NCBI RefSeq assembly: GCF_031456545.1
Contig: NZ_JAVDUV010000002.1
Span: 186,001 to 250,000 of the forward strand
Reading direction: 5' to 3'
DNA length: 64,000 bases
DNA from: Agromyces sp. 3263
Lineage (GTDB): Bacteria; Actinomycetota; Actinomycetes; Actinomycetales; Microbacteriaceae
The notes beneath the pieces are model-generated. The model was not told the DNA's origin and did no database searches. It saw only the letters and a list, made by a program, of their open reading frames with translations. The translations under genes and the position numbers were made by a program. Shown in pieces: positions 16,878 through 26,033 of the stretch. The number at the start of each line of letters is the position of its first letter. The first letter of the stretch is position 1.

Positions 16878-16894
16878 GTAACCACGGTGGTTAC
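16878..16894. promoter_or_regulatory. TetR operator B (glycoside module)
   Basis: 17-bp fully palindromic site GTAACCACGGTGGTTAC (8-bp arms around a central G), 29 bp centre to centre from operator A and sharing the GTAACC/GGTTAC arms. Confidence 0.75.
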
Positions 16895-16962
16895 TTTTGG
16901 GTGGTTGCCCAGCAGGATTGCGCGTACGATCGCGTGGTCGGATTCACCCCGATAAGGAGTCA

Positions 16963-18342
16963 ATGGTGACGAAGAACGAGCCGGATGCGGAGCAGCTCAG
17001 CGCCGCCGGCATCGCAGCGAACGTGCCGGTCGGCATCGCCCCGCAGTCCGACCTGGATGCCACGTTGCGGGACGCCGTCGGAGGCGCGGTCGACGCTGGC
17101 GCCGAGCCGACCCAGCCGATGAGCAAGGGCTACATCTTCTGGCTCATGCTGGCGAGCTTCGGCGCGTCAATGGCGATGATGGTGCCCCTGTCGTACGGCC
17201 TCGCCGTGCGGATCACGGAGTTGGCACCGGGCCATGAGGAGGTGCTCGGTTACATCACGGGCGTCGCCCAGGTCGCCTACCTGGTGATCAGCCCGCTCGT
17301 CGGCATCTGGAGCGACCGGACGAGGTCGCGGTTCGGTCGACGGGCGCCGTTCCTCTTCCTCGGTACCGCCGTCGGCTTGGTCGGCCTCGTCATCATCGGC
17401 CTCGCGCCGAACCTCCTCATCGTCGGCGCCGGCTGGGTCTTCGGCATGGTGGGCTGGTCGATCGCTGGAGCGGCGCTGCAAACGCTGCAGGCCGACAAGC
17501 TGCCCGAGCAGCAGCGTGGTCGTGTCTCGGCGCTGACCGGGCTGATGACGCAGATCGCGCCCGTGCTCGGCATCGGCGTCGCCTACGCCGTCTCGTCGAG
17601 CACATTCCTCGTCTTCCTCGTCCCGGGCCTGATCGGCGCCGTGCTCATCGTCCTGTTCCCGCTCGTGAAGCCGGAGGGCAGCTCGAAGGGCCTCGCGCCC
17701 GCTGCACAGGTCACGCCGATGTCCGTGTTCAAGAGCTACGGCTTCAGCGTCCGCAAGTACCCGGACTTCGCGTGGAACTGGCTCGGCCGCTTCATCTTCT
17801 TCATCGGCCTGTACTTCAACACGACGTTCGGCACCTTCTTCTACGCGCAACGACTCGACATGCCCGTTCGCGAGGTCGCCGGGGTGGTCGCCACCGTGGG
17901 CCTGGTCGGTGTGCTGGCCGCCACGATCGGTGCGCTCGTGGGCGGCTTCCTCTCCGACAGGTTGCAGCGCCGGCGGCTGTTCGTGATGATCGCCGCCGTG
18001 CTCTTCGTGGCCGGCGCGATCCTCGAGGCCACTGCGTGGAGCCTCCCGCAGATCATCGCCGGTGCGGTCACCATGCAACTGTCGATCGCCGTCTTCGCGA
18101 CCGTCGACCAGGCGATCGTGTTCGCGATCATCCCCGAGCGCAACGAAGCGGGCCGCTACATGGCCGTCATCCAGTTCGCGCAGAAGATCCCGAGCGCGAT
18201 CGCCCCGATGCTCGCCGGGTTGGTGATCACGATCGGCGCGATCGGCGGCGAGAAGAACTACACGCTGCTGTATCTCGCGGGCGGCGTGTTCGCCCTCGTG
18301 GGCGGCCTCATCATCCTGCTGAAGGTGAAGTCGATCCGGTAG
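16963..18342 (+). CDS. MFS glycoside transporter
   Basis: 459-residue, twelve-helix major facilitator protein. The N-terminal 50 residues are soluble; the A-loop motif reads GIWSDRTRSRFGRR and the equivalent loop of the second half FLSDRLQRRR. It resembles the sugar-importing MFS group and is a clear paralogue of the protein encoded at 48212-49555 (shared LNTTF/FNTTF-F-A-RL and GGF-SDR patterns); both lie beside a GH78 rhamnosidase. The ATG at 16963 has AAGGAG 4 nt upstream. First gene of the operon to 25801; probably imports rhamnose-containing glycosides. Confidence 0.88.
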   Translation: MVTKNEPDAEQLSAAGIAANVPVGIAPQSDLDATLRDAVGGAVDAGAEPTQPMSKGYIFWLMLASFGASMAMMVPLSYGLAVRITELAPGHEEVLGYITGVAQVAYLVISPLVGIWSDRTRSRFGRRAPFLFLGTAVGLVGLVIIGLAPNLLIVGAGWVFGMVGWSIAGAALQTLQADKLPEQQRGRVSALTGLMTQIAPVLGIGVAYAVSSSTFLVFLVPGLIGAVLIVLFPLVKPEGSSKGLAPAAQVTPMSVFKSYGFSVRKYPDFAWNWLGRFIFFIGLYFNTTFGTFFYAQRLDMPVREVAGVVATVGLVGVLAATIGALVGGFLSDRLQRRRLFVMIAAVLFVAGAILEATAWSLPQIIAGAVTMQLSIAVFATVDQAIVFAIIPERNEAGRYMAVIQFAQKIPSAIAPMLAGLVITIGAIGGEKNYTLLYLAGGVFALVGGLIILLKVKSIR

Positions 18343-18395
18343 CGGATCGACACTCCCGACGCACGACCTGCAGCTTCGAACGGAATCGAACGACC

Positions 18396-21080
18396 ATGCG
18401 CACTGCACCCTACGCCCTCGCCGTCGACAGCGGCGGCGACGGATTCACCGTGACCAGACCCAGCCCACGGCTCTCCTGGAAGGACCCGGTGGACCGGGAC
18501 ATCCGCTCCGCCTATCTCGTCGAGGCAGAGATCGACGGTGCGGAGCCGATCGCCGCAGGTGCGACCGGGCGGCGCCTGGTGCGCTGGCCGTTCGGTGCGC
18601 TCGACAGTGGGCAACGGGTGCGGTGGCGCGTGCGGGCGGCCGCGCCCGACGCCGCCTGGTCGGAGTGGGCTCGCTTCGAGTCGGGTCTGCTGGACGCGGA
18701 CTGGTCGGCATCGTGGATCTCGCCGCGCGAGCCGGCGCTCGGCTCGGATGATGATGCCGGATACGGCAAGCGGGGGGCGCACGTGCTCGCCGGGCGCTTC
18801 ACGGTCGACCGCAACGTCGCCTCGGCGCGGCTCTACAGCACCGCGCTCGGCGTCTACACGGTGAGCGTGAACGGTGAACGTGTCGGCACGACCGAGCTCG
18901 CGCCCGGTTCGACGTCGTACGACCAGACGCTCTACGCCCAAGCTGCCGATGCGACGGCATCGCTGCACACGGGCGAGAATCGGATCGAGATCGTCCTTTC
19001 CGACGGCTGGTATCGCGGCCAGGTCGGCGCGTTCCGGTCGCCCGCTGGATGGGGGACGACCCTCGGCGCCCGAGTGGAATTGCACCTCGAGTTCGCCGAC
19101 GGCGGTCGGCAGGTCGTCCGCAGCGACGAGACGTGGACGAGCGCCCGTTCCGCGATCACGAGGGCCGACCTGATGGACGGGCAGACCCTCGACCTCTCGG
19201 CGCCCACCCCCGCTGCAGGTCCGGTGCTGGTCGACGTCGTGGACGCGCCCGCCGTCGACTGGTCACCCGCGCCACCGGTCCGCGTCATCGAGACCCGGAC
19301 CCCGCTGGAGCTTCGGCGGCTCCCGGGCGGGGCATGGATCGCCGACTTCGGTCAGAACGCATCCGGGTGGATTCGGCTGAGCGATCTCGGTTCGGCAGGA
19401 ACGCGCACGGTGATCGAGTACGGCGAGGCCCTCGATCGCGACGGAGACCTCTGCACCTCCCACCTGGATGCGGAACGACCGGGCGAGGCACCCATCGTCT
19501 TCGTCCAGCGCGACGAGGTCATCGCGGGGGAGACCGGCAGCGTCTTCGAGCCGCGGCACACCGTGCACGGCTTCCGATACGCCCGCATCACTCGCACCAA
19601 CGGCGAACCACTCGACGCCGGAACGATCGACATGCACATCGTCCACACCGACCTCGCGCGCACCGGCACGTTCGCGTGCAGCGACGACGAGCTCAACCGC
19701 CTGCACGATCTCGCCGACTGGAGCTTCCGCAGCAACGCCGTCGACGTCCCAACCGACTGCCCGACCCGTGAGCGGCTGGCCTGGACCGGCGACTACCAGG
19801 TCTTCGCCCCGACCGCGACGCGCCTGTACGACGTCCACGGCTTCAGCCGCAAGTGGTTGCGCTCGGTGCGCGACGACCAGCTCCAGGACGGGCGCATCGC
19901 GAACTTCTCGCCCGATGGCCGGCGCATCAAGCACCATCTCGACGACCAGTTCGCGATGATGACGGGATCGTCCGGCTGGGGGGACGCGATCGTCGCCGTG
20001 CCCTGGGAGCTGTACCTCGCGTACGGCGACGAGCAGGTCCTCGCCGAGAACTACGACGCGATGGTCCGCTGGGTCGAGTGGGCCCTCGAGCAGGCGCGCA
20101 CGACTCGCCACCACGCCCGCGTGCATGCCTCACCTGACCCGGAGCCGTTCGAGGCGTACCTCTGGGACGGAACCTTCCATTGGGGCGAATGGACGGAACC
20201 CAAGCAGCGCGACGCCGAGGGCAACCGCATCGATCCGATCAAGCACAACCCGATGGCCTGGTACATGGCCGACAAGGGCGAGGTCGGCACCGCCTACCTG
20301 CACCGGTCGACCACGACCCTCGCGAGAATCGCCGAGATCATCGGCCGCGCCGACGACGCCATGGCCTATTCGGCGGTCGCCGAGCGCGTCGCGGAGGCCT
20401 GGCAGAGGGCGTACCTTCGGCCCGACGGCACGACGACGACCGACACCCAGGCCGCGTACGTGCGCGCGCTCGCGTTCGGACTCATTCCCGCCGAGCTTCG
20501 CCCTCGTGCGATCGACCGGCTCGTCGAACTGATCCGTGATGCCGGCACCCACGTCGGAACCGGCTTCCTCGCGACCGGCGACCTGCTCGCGGTGCTCGCC
20601 GACGAGGGCCGGGCGGATGTCGCGTACGAACTGCTGCAGCAGCGCACCGCTCCGTCGTGGCGATACATGCTCGACCGCGGCGCCACCACCGTCTGGGAGG
20701 ACTGGGAGGGCATCGACGAGCACGGCGACGCCCACGAATCCCTGAACCACTACAGCAAGGGCGCGGCCATGCGATTCCTGCACACCCACACCCTCGGGCT
20801 CCGTCAGGAGGAGGACTCGATCGCATGGGAGCAGGTCGTCATCGCGCCCGTTCCCGGCGGCGGCGTCACCTGGGCTCGCGGTTCGCACAAGAGCCCTCAA
20901 GGGTCGATCACCGTCGACTGGCGCATCGTTGGCGAACGGATGCACCTGACCGCCGAGATCCCGTCGGGCACGAAGGCCCGTGTGGTCCTGCCTGACGGTG
21001 CCGTGCACCGGGTCGGTGCCGGACGGTTCGAGACCTCCGCCCTGCTCCCGATCGCCACGCCCGTGCCCGCCGCGGTCTGA
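18396..21080 (+). CDS. Alpha-L-rhamnosidase, GH78
   Basis: 894-residue enzyme releasing terminal alpha-L-rhamnose. Order of parts: N-terminal fibronectin-like region, rhamnosidase N domain (about 120-310, with LYSTALGVYTVSVNGERVG), concanavalin-like domain, six-hairpin catalytic domain and a C-terminal beta domain. Catalytic landmarks are DCPTRERLAWTGD (near residue 453) carrying the general acid and TTVWEDWEGI (near 767). There is no signal peptide, so it acts in the cytoplasm on imported glycosides. It starts 53 nt after the MFS gene and is followed closely by the GH1 gene. Unlike the GH78 at 45689 it lacks the C-terminal helical extension. Confidence 0.95.
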   Translation: MRTAPYALAVDSGGDGFTVTRPSPRLSWKDPVDRDIRSAYLVEAEIDGAEPIAAGATGRRLVRWPFGALDSGQRVRWRVRAAAPDAAWSEWARFESGLLDADWSASWISPREPALGSDDDAGYGKRGAHVLAGRFTVDRNVASARLYSTALGVYTVSVNGERVGTTELAPGSTSYDQTLYAQAADATASLHTGENRIEIVLSDGWYRGQVGAFRSPAGWGTTLGARVELHLEFADGGRQVVRSDETWTSARSAITRADLMDGQTLDLSAPTPAAGPVLVDVVDAPAVDWSPAPPVRVIETRTPLELRRLPGGAWIADFGQNASGWIRLSDLGSAGTRTVIEYGEALDRDGDLCTSHLDAERPGEAPIVFVQRDEVIAGETGSVFEPRHTVHGFRYARITRTNGEPLDAGTIDMHIVHTDLARTGTFACSDDELNRLHDLADWSFRSNAVDVPTDCPTRERLAWTGDYQVFAPTATRLYDVHGFSRKWLRSVRDDQLQDGRIANFSPDGRRIKHHLDDQFAMMTGSSGWGDAIVAVPWELYLAYGDEQVLAENYDAMVRWVEWALEQARTTRHHARVHASPDPEPFEAYLWDGTFHWGEWTEPKQRDAEGNRIDPIKHNPMAWYMADKGEVGTAYLHRSTTTLARIAEIIGRADDAMAYSAVAERVAEAWQRAYLRPDGTTTTDTQAAYVRALAFGLIPAELRPRAIDRLVELIRDAGTHVGTGFLATGDLLAVLADEGRADVAYELLQQRTAPSWRYMLDRGATTVWEDWEGIDEHGDAHESLNHYSKGAAMRFLHTHTLGLRQEEDSIAWEQVVIAPVPGGGVTWARGSHKSPQGSITVDWRIVGERMHLTAEIPSGTKARVVLPDGAVHRVGAGRFETSALLPIATPVPAAV

Positions 21081-21130
21081 CCACCCGAACTCCCGAACCT
21101 TCCAGATTCAACGAACGAGAGGACCACCTC

Positions 21131-22369
21131 ATGACGACGTTCCCCGACGGCTTCCTGTGGGGCGCCGCGACCGCCGGCCACCAGATCGAGGGCAACAACG
21201 TGAACAGCGACTGGTGGGCGCGCGAGCAGATGATGCCCGGCATGGAGCTCTCCGGCGACGCCGTCGACAGCTACCACCGCTATGCCGAGGACATCCGACT
21301 GCTCGCCGAGTCCGGCCTCACGTCGTACCGGTTCAGCCTGGAGTGGTCGCGCATCGAACCGGTGCGGGGACACTTCTCGAAGGCCGAGCTCGCGCACTAC
21401 CGCCGCATGATCGACACCTGCCTCGAGCACGGCGTGACCCCGGTCGTCACCCTGCAGCACTTCACGACGCCGCAGTGGTTCGCCGCGCTCGGCGGCTGGG
21501 ACGGCACCGAGGCGCAGGAGCTGTTCTGCGCATTCGTGGAGCAGGCGTGCACGATCCTCGACGGCGTCGAGTGGGTCGTGACGATGAACGAGCCGAACAT
21601 GCAGGCCGCGATCATGACCGCGATGCGCCACCTCGCTGCGTCCGGCGGCGAGTGGACCAGCCCGACGGTCGAGGCCGACGGCGACGAGGAGCAGAAGCAG
21701 ACCCACAGCGAGTTCCTCACCTACGCCGACCCCGAGATCGGACGCCTGTTCACCCGCATCCACCATGCGGCCCGTGAGATCGTGCGCGCCCGCACGAACG
21801 CCAAGGTCGGCTGGACCATCGCGGCGGGCGCGCTCACGGCCGCGCCGGGCGGCGAGGAGAAGCTGCAGCAGATCAGGTATGGCAAGGAGGACGTGTACTG
21901 GGAGGGTTCGCGGGGCGACGACTTCGTCGGCGTTCAGGCGTACTCGAGCCAGCAGGTCGACGCGAACGGACTCGTGCCGCATCCGCCCGCGCCGGACAAC
22001 ACGCTCGTCGGCACGGCGTACCGCCCCGACTCGCTCGCGATCGCCGTGCGCCACGCGTGGGAGGTAAGCGAGCACACGCCGATCATGATCACCGAGAACG
22101 GGATCGCGACCGCCGACGACGCGCAGCGCATCCGGTACACCGACGAGGCGCTCCAGGGCCTCGCGGGCACGATCGCCGATGGGATCGACGTGCGCGGCTA
22201 CCTGCACTGGTCGCTGCTCGACAACTTCGAATGGGGGCACTGGGAGCCCACGTTCGGCCTGATCGCGGTCGACCGCGACAACTTCGCACGCACCCCGAAG
22301 CCGAGCCTGGCGTGGCTCGGCGAGGTCGCCACACGCAACGGACTCGAGTCGACGGAGGTCGCGGCATGA
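21131..22369 (+). CDS. GH1 family beta-glycosidase
   Basis: 412-residue retaining glycosidase (probable beta-glucosidase). It starts with the family pattern FPDGFLWGAATAGHQIEG. The acid/base Glu154 lies in TMNEPN and the nucleophile Glu322 in ITENGIA; the aglycone-side motif LLDNFEWGHW is also present. A GAGAGG site precedes the ATG. The stop overlaps the following SDR start (ATGA). It would cleave the beta-linked sugar left after removal of rhamnose. The exact sugar (glucose, galactose, fucose) is not determined. Confidence 0.95.
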   Translation: MTTFPDGFLWGAATAGHQIEGNNVNSDWWAREQMMPGMELSGDAVDSYHRYAEDIRLLAESGLTSYRFSLEWSRIEPVRGHFSKAELAHYRRMIDTCLEHGVTPVVTLQHFTTPQWFAALGGWDGTEAQELFCAFVEQACTILDGVEWVVTMNEPNMQAAIMTAMRHLAASGGEWTSPTVEADGDEEQKQTHSEFLTYADPEIGRLFTRIHHAAREIVRARTNAKVGWTIAAGALTAAPGGEEKLQQIRYGKEDVYWEGSRGDDFVGVQAYSSQQVDANGLVPHPPAPDNTLVGTAYRPDSLAIAVRHAWEVSEHTPIMITENGIATADDAQRIRYTDEALQGLAGTIADGIDVRGYLHWSLLDNFEWGHWEPTFGLIAVDRDNFARTPKPSLAWLGEVATRNGLESTEVAA

Positions 22370-23199
22370 GCTTCCCGTTCGCGGACGTCTCGGCCCGCCC
22401 GCTGACCGACCTGCTGTCGCTCTCGGGCCGTCGCGCCGTCGTCACCGGCGCCGCACAGGGGCTGGGCAAGGCCATCGCGGCGCGCCTGGCCGAGGCCGGC
22501 GCCGATCTCCTGCTGATCGACCTCAACGAAGACGCTGCCCGTGCGGCCGCCGAAGAGCTCGGCGACCGTTACGGCGTTCGCGTCGCGAGCACGCGCGCCG
22601 ACGTCACCGACGCGGCATCGGTCGCAGCAGCCGCGGACCTGGCGGTCGCCGAACTCGGCGGTATCGACGTCTGGGTCAACAACGCCGGGATCTTCCCCAA
22701 CGCGCCCGTCACGATGATGCCCGACGAGATGTGGGACGCGACGTTCGCGGTCAACGCACGCGGCGTCTTCCTCGGCTCGCGTGAAGCCGCACGCCGCATG
22801 TCGGCCGACGGATCGGGCGGCGTCATCGTCAACATCATCTCCACCGCGGGCGTACAGGTGGCGTTCCCCGGCATGGCCGCCTACGTGGGATCGAAGCACG
22901 CGGCGCTCGGCATGACGAAGTCGCTCGCAGTCGACCTCGCCCCGCTCGGCATCCGCGTGCTCGGCGTGGCACCGAGCTTCGTTCCGACCGAGGGCAACCT
23001 CGCGGCGGCCCGTGCCGGCGCCGAGGCGGCGGCCGCGGCGGGCATCGAGATGCCGCCGCTCGAGGTGATGAACACGAGCATCATCGGCCGCATGGGGACC
23101 CCCGACGACATCGCGCGAGTCGTCCTCTTCGCCGCGAGCGACCTCTCGATGATCATGACGGGCAGCACGCTCCTCGCTGACGCGGGAGAGACGGTCTGA
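22366..23199 (+). CDS. SDR family NAD(P)-dependent oxidoreductase
   Basis: 277-residue classical short-chain dehydrogenase: cofactor motif TGAAQGLGKA near residue 30, NNAGIF near 105, catalytic Ser/Tyr/Lys in ISTAG and AYVGSKHA. It is coupled by ATGA overlaps to GH1 upstream and to the TIM-barrel isomerase downstream. Acidic LIDLN after the second strand favours NAD. A role in oxidising a released sugar (for example rhamnose or a glycoside) is plausible from context but unproven. Confidence 0.9.
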   Translation: MSFPFADVSARPLTDLLSLSGRRAVVTGAAQGLGKAIAARLAEAGADLLLIDLNEDAARAAAEELGDRYGVRVASTRADVTDAASVAAAADLAVAELGGIDVWVNNAGIFPNAPVTMMPDEMWDATFAVNARGVFLGSREAARRMSADGSGGVIVNIISTAGVQVAFPGMAAYVGSKHAALGMTKSLAVDLAPLGIRVLGVAPSFVPTEGNLAAARAGAEAAAAAGIEMPPLEVMNTSIIGRMGTPDDIARVVLFAASDLSMIMTGSTLLADAGETV

Positions 23200-24056
23200 T
23201 GGCCGTGTCCACCACGCCACCGATCAGCGTGCAGCTGTACACGGTGCGCCATGACTTGACCGACCTGGATGCGACGCTCGGGCGCCTCGCGCACGCCGGC
23301 GCCCAAGCCGTCGAGCCGTTCTCGGTGTTCGACCGACCAGCCGAGCTCGCCGCCGCGGCGGCGGCGAACGGGCTCGTGATCCCGACGGCGCACGCACCGC
23401 TGCTCTCCGACACGATGAGACTCGCCGGACGAGAGGTACCGGTGCCGCCCCCTTCCGCCGCCCTCGCCGCAGCGCGGGCGCTCGGCGCCGACATCCTGAT
23501 CGACCCGATGGTCGACGCGGACCGCTGGCGTACCGCCGACGACATCGCCCGGACCGCCGACCGGATGAACGCGCTCGTCGAGCCGGCCGCCGCCGAAGGG
23601 CTGGTGGTCGGCCACCACAACCACTCGTTCGAGTTCCATCACCGCATCGGCGACCTGACCGCGTACGAGTACTTCGTATCGCTCCTCGACGAGCGCGTCG
23701 CCCTCGAGCTCGACGTCTACTGGGCGACGGCCGCGGGGCAGGATGTCCCGGCGCTCGTCGAGCGGCTCGGCTCCCGGGTCCGCGCGCTGCACCTCAAGGA
23801 CGCCGCCCAGGCGGTCGACGTCTTCGCCGTCGGTGGTGACGACGACCCGGCGGCACTCACGCAGTGCGCGCTCGGGTGGGGGCGTCTGGCGAGCGACGAG
23901 GCGCTCGCAGTCGCGCCTGCAACCTGTCTTCCGGTCGTCGAGTTCGATCATGTCGAGGACGCCTTCGACGCGATCGCCGCGTCGATCGCGCACCTTCAGG
24001 CGATTCGTACACCGGTTGAGCCGCTGCCGACGGATGCCGCGGGGGCGACCTCGTGA
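23199..24056 (+). CDS. Sugar phosphate isomerase/epimerase family protein (xylose isomerase-like TIM barrel)
   Basis: 285-residue TIM-barrel protein of the AP endonuclease 2 superfamily. Family landmarks are SVQLYTVRHDL at the N terminus, GHHNHSFEFHH, ALELDVYWA and the metal-binding C-terminal VVEFDHVEDAFDAI. Its ATG overlaps the SDR stop and its stop overlaps the GH43 start, so it is firmly in the operon. The family includes epimerases and 3-keto-sugar hydrolyases. Paired with a dehydrogenase it could process an oxidised sugar, but the reaction is not determined. Confidence 0.85.
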   Translation: MAVSTTPPISVQLYTVRHDLTDLDATLGRLAHAGAQAVEPFSVFDRPAELAAAAAANGLVIPTAHAPLLSDTMRLAGREVPVPPPSAALAAARALGADILIDPMVDADRWRTADDIARTADRMNALVEPAAAEGLVVGHHNHSFEFHHRIGDLTAYEYFVSLLDERVALELDVYWATAAGQDVPALVERLGSRVRALHLKDAAQAVDVFAVGGDDDPAALTQCALGWGRLASDEALAVAPATCLPVVEFDHVEDAFDAIAASIAHLQAIRTPVEPLPTDAAGATS

Positions 24057-25801
24057 CCGCGCGCATCGTCTGCAACCCGCTCGACCTCGCCTACCGGTAT
24101 CAAGACGTGCGCACGCCGTTCGCCGGCCGCAGCGTGCATCGAGAGGCTGCCGACCCGACCGTCGTCCTCTACCGCGGCCGGTACTACATGTTCGCGTCGA
24201 TGACGCGTGGCTTCTGGCACTCCGACGACCTCGTCGACTGGACGCTGCAGCCGAGCGAGAAGATCCCCGCGATCGACTATGCACCCGATGTGCACGAGGT
24301 CGACGGCGCGCTGCTCTTCACCGCCTCGCGGAAGACGAAGGGGAGGTTCTTCCGCAGCGTCGATCCGATGGGCGACGACTTCGAGGAGATCGCCCCGAGC
24401 GACATCGCGTTCTGGGATCCCGACACGTTCCAGGACGACGACGGCCGGCTCTACCTGTACTGGGGATGCTCCCACAAGGAACCGATCCGCGGCGTCGAGC
24501 TCGACCGTGCGACGCTGCAACACATCGGCGAGCCCATGCCGCTGATCGCCGCCGACACCGAGACCCGCGGATGGGAGCGAACCGGCGACGACTACCTGCC
24601 CGTCGTGCGCCGCGGGCTGATGGGCAAGGTCATGGATGCCTACATCGGCGACGCACCATTCATCGAGGGCGCGTACATGACCCGCGTCGGTGACCGGTAC
24701 CACCTGCAGTACGCGGGGCCGGGCACGCAATTCAATACGTACGCCGACGGCGCATACGTGGGCGATGGGCCGCTCGGCCCGTTCGTGTACGACCCGCACA
24801 GCCCGTTCTCGTCGAAGCCCGGGGGCTTCATCACGGGCGCAGGGCACGGCAGCACCTTCCAGGACCGGCACGGCAACTGGTGGCATGTCGCGACCATGCG
24901 CGTCTCGGTCAACGCCGACTTCGAGCGACGGATCGGCCTGTTCCCGGCCGGGTTCGACGATGACGGCGTGCTGTTCTGCAACCAGAACTTCGCGGACTTC
25001 CCGATGCAGGTGCCCGACCGCCCATTCGATCCGTGGACGGAGGCATCTCCGGGTTGGATGCTCCTGTCGCACCGTGCGGCCGCGACCGCCTCGTCGGCGG
25101 CCGAAGGGCACGGCCCCAGGCTCGCGACCGACGAGTCCGTGCGCACCTGGTGGGTCGCCGGCTCGGATCAACCGGGGGAGTGGCTACAGCTCGATCTCGG
25201 CGCGGAGTCGACTGTCCACGCAGTGCAGGTCAACCTCGCCGACCACGACCTCGCACCGCGCGCGCCCAAGCGCCGCGACCTCGCGAAGGCGACGTTCGGC
25301 AAGCGCGCCGTCTTCCCGGACTCGCAGCCGACCGAGGTGCGCGTCGAGATCTCGTCCGACGGCGTGGAGTGGGTGGTCGTGCACGACACGATCGGTACAG
25401 GCGACGATGCCCCCCACGCCTTCATCGTGTTGCCCGAGGCGAAGCGCGCGCGGCACATCCGGGTCACCGCAGGCGCGTTGCCGTTCGGCGGTGCCTTCGC
25501 CGTGAGCGGACTGCGCGTGTTCGGTCATGCCGATGAGCCATTGCCAGCGGCGGTCGGGGTCCGGGGCGAACGACACGACCCGCGCACGGCGTCGCTCCGG
25601 TGGGATGCCGCGCCGGGTGGCCTCGGCTACAACGTGCGCTACGGACTCTCGCCCGACAAGCTCTACCACTCGTGGCTCGTCTACGACCGCACGGACCTCG
25701 AGGTCGGTTCGCTGAACGCGGGCCACCCGTACTGGTTCGCCGTCGACAGCTTCAATGGCGCCGGCGTCACGCCCGGTGCGGTGCTCCGCCTGAAGGCGTG
25801 A
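24053..25801 (+). CDS. GH43-like glycoside hydrolase with discoidin-type and fibronectin-like C-terminal domains
   Basis: 582-residue protein. Residues about 30-330 form a five-bladed-propeller GH43-type domain: AADPTVVLYRGRYYMFAS carries the catalytic base aspartate, FWDPDTFQDDDGRLYLYWG the second acidic site and APFIEGAYMTRVGDRY the probable general-acid glutamate. Residues about 335-490 resemble an F5/8 type C (CBM32) domain, and about 500-582 a fibronectin III-like domain. No signal peptide is seen, which is odd for a protein with a carbohydrate-binding module and suggests intracellular action. Xylosidase, arabinofuranosidase or galactosidase activity is possible. The GTG start overlaps the preceding stop; a strong terminator follows. 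Confidence 0.82.
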   Translation: MTARIVCNPLDLAYRYQDVRTPFAGRSVHREAADPTVVLYRGRYYMFASMTRGFWHSDDLVDWTLQPSEKIPAIDYAPDVHEVDGALLFTASRKTKGRFFRSVDPMGDDFEEIAPSDIAFWDPDTFQDDDGRLYLYWGCSHKEPIRGVELDRATLQHIGEPMPLIAADTETRGWERTGDDYLPVVRRGLMGKVMDAYIGDAPFIEGAYMTRVGDRYHLQYAGPGTQFNTYADGAYVGDGPLGPFVYDPHSPFSSKPGGFITGAGHGSTFQDRHGNWWHVATMRVSVNADFERRIGLFPAGFDDDGVLFCNQNFADFPMQVPDRPFDPWTEASPGWMLLSHRAAATASSAAEGHGPRLATDESVRTWWVAGSDQPGEWLQLDLGAESTVHAVQVNLADHDLAPRAPKRRDLAKATFGKRAVFPDSQPTEVRVEISSDGVEWVVVHDTIGTGDDAPHAFIVLPEAKRARHIRVTAGALPFGGAFAVSGLRVFGHADEPLPAAVGVRGERHDPRTASLRWDAAPGGLGYNVRYGLSPDKLYHSWLVYDRTDLEVGSLNAGHPYWFAVDSFNGAGVTPGAVLRLKA

Positions 25802-25819
25802 CGGCCGGGTCTCCCTCTG

Positions 25820-25859
25820 ACGCGGGCCAGAGCGCAGTCGCGTGCGCTCTGGCCCGCGT
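25820..25859 (+). terminator. Terminator of the GH78-GH1-GH43 operon
   Basis: Perfect 17-bp inverted repeat, arms 25820-25836 and 25843-25859, 6-nt loop, 18 nt after the GH43 stop. Confidence 0.9.
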
Positions 25860-25903
25860 TCGTCATGTGGTGCGGTCTCGCGCCCGCAGGTTCCGCCGGT
25901 TCT

Positions 25904-25930
25904 CTTCTATGTCCGCTCTGCGACTTCTAT
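25904..25930 (+). promoter_or_regulatory. AraC-type direct-repeat operator upstream of the GPH transporter
   Basis: Direct repeat CTTCTAT-N13-CTTCTAT (25904-25910 and 25924-25930), a 20-bp period. The downstream copy continues as CTTCTATCAGGC, close to TTCTATCATGC in the site at 28864-28877. It lies about 100 bp before the transporter start. Confidence 0.55.
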
Positions 25931-26033
25931 CAGGCGGGCTGCTCGTCTTCCTACTCTTGCCTTCGGCTCATGAGGAGGCCGACGGAACGAGCCGTCGGTC
26001 GACCGAGCGGATTCTCGAAGGAGCGAACACGCA

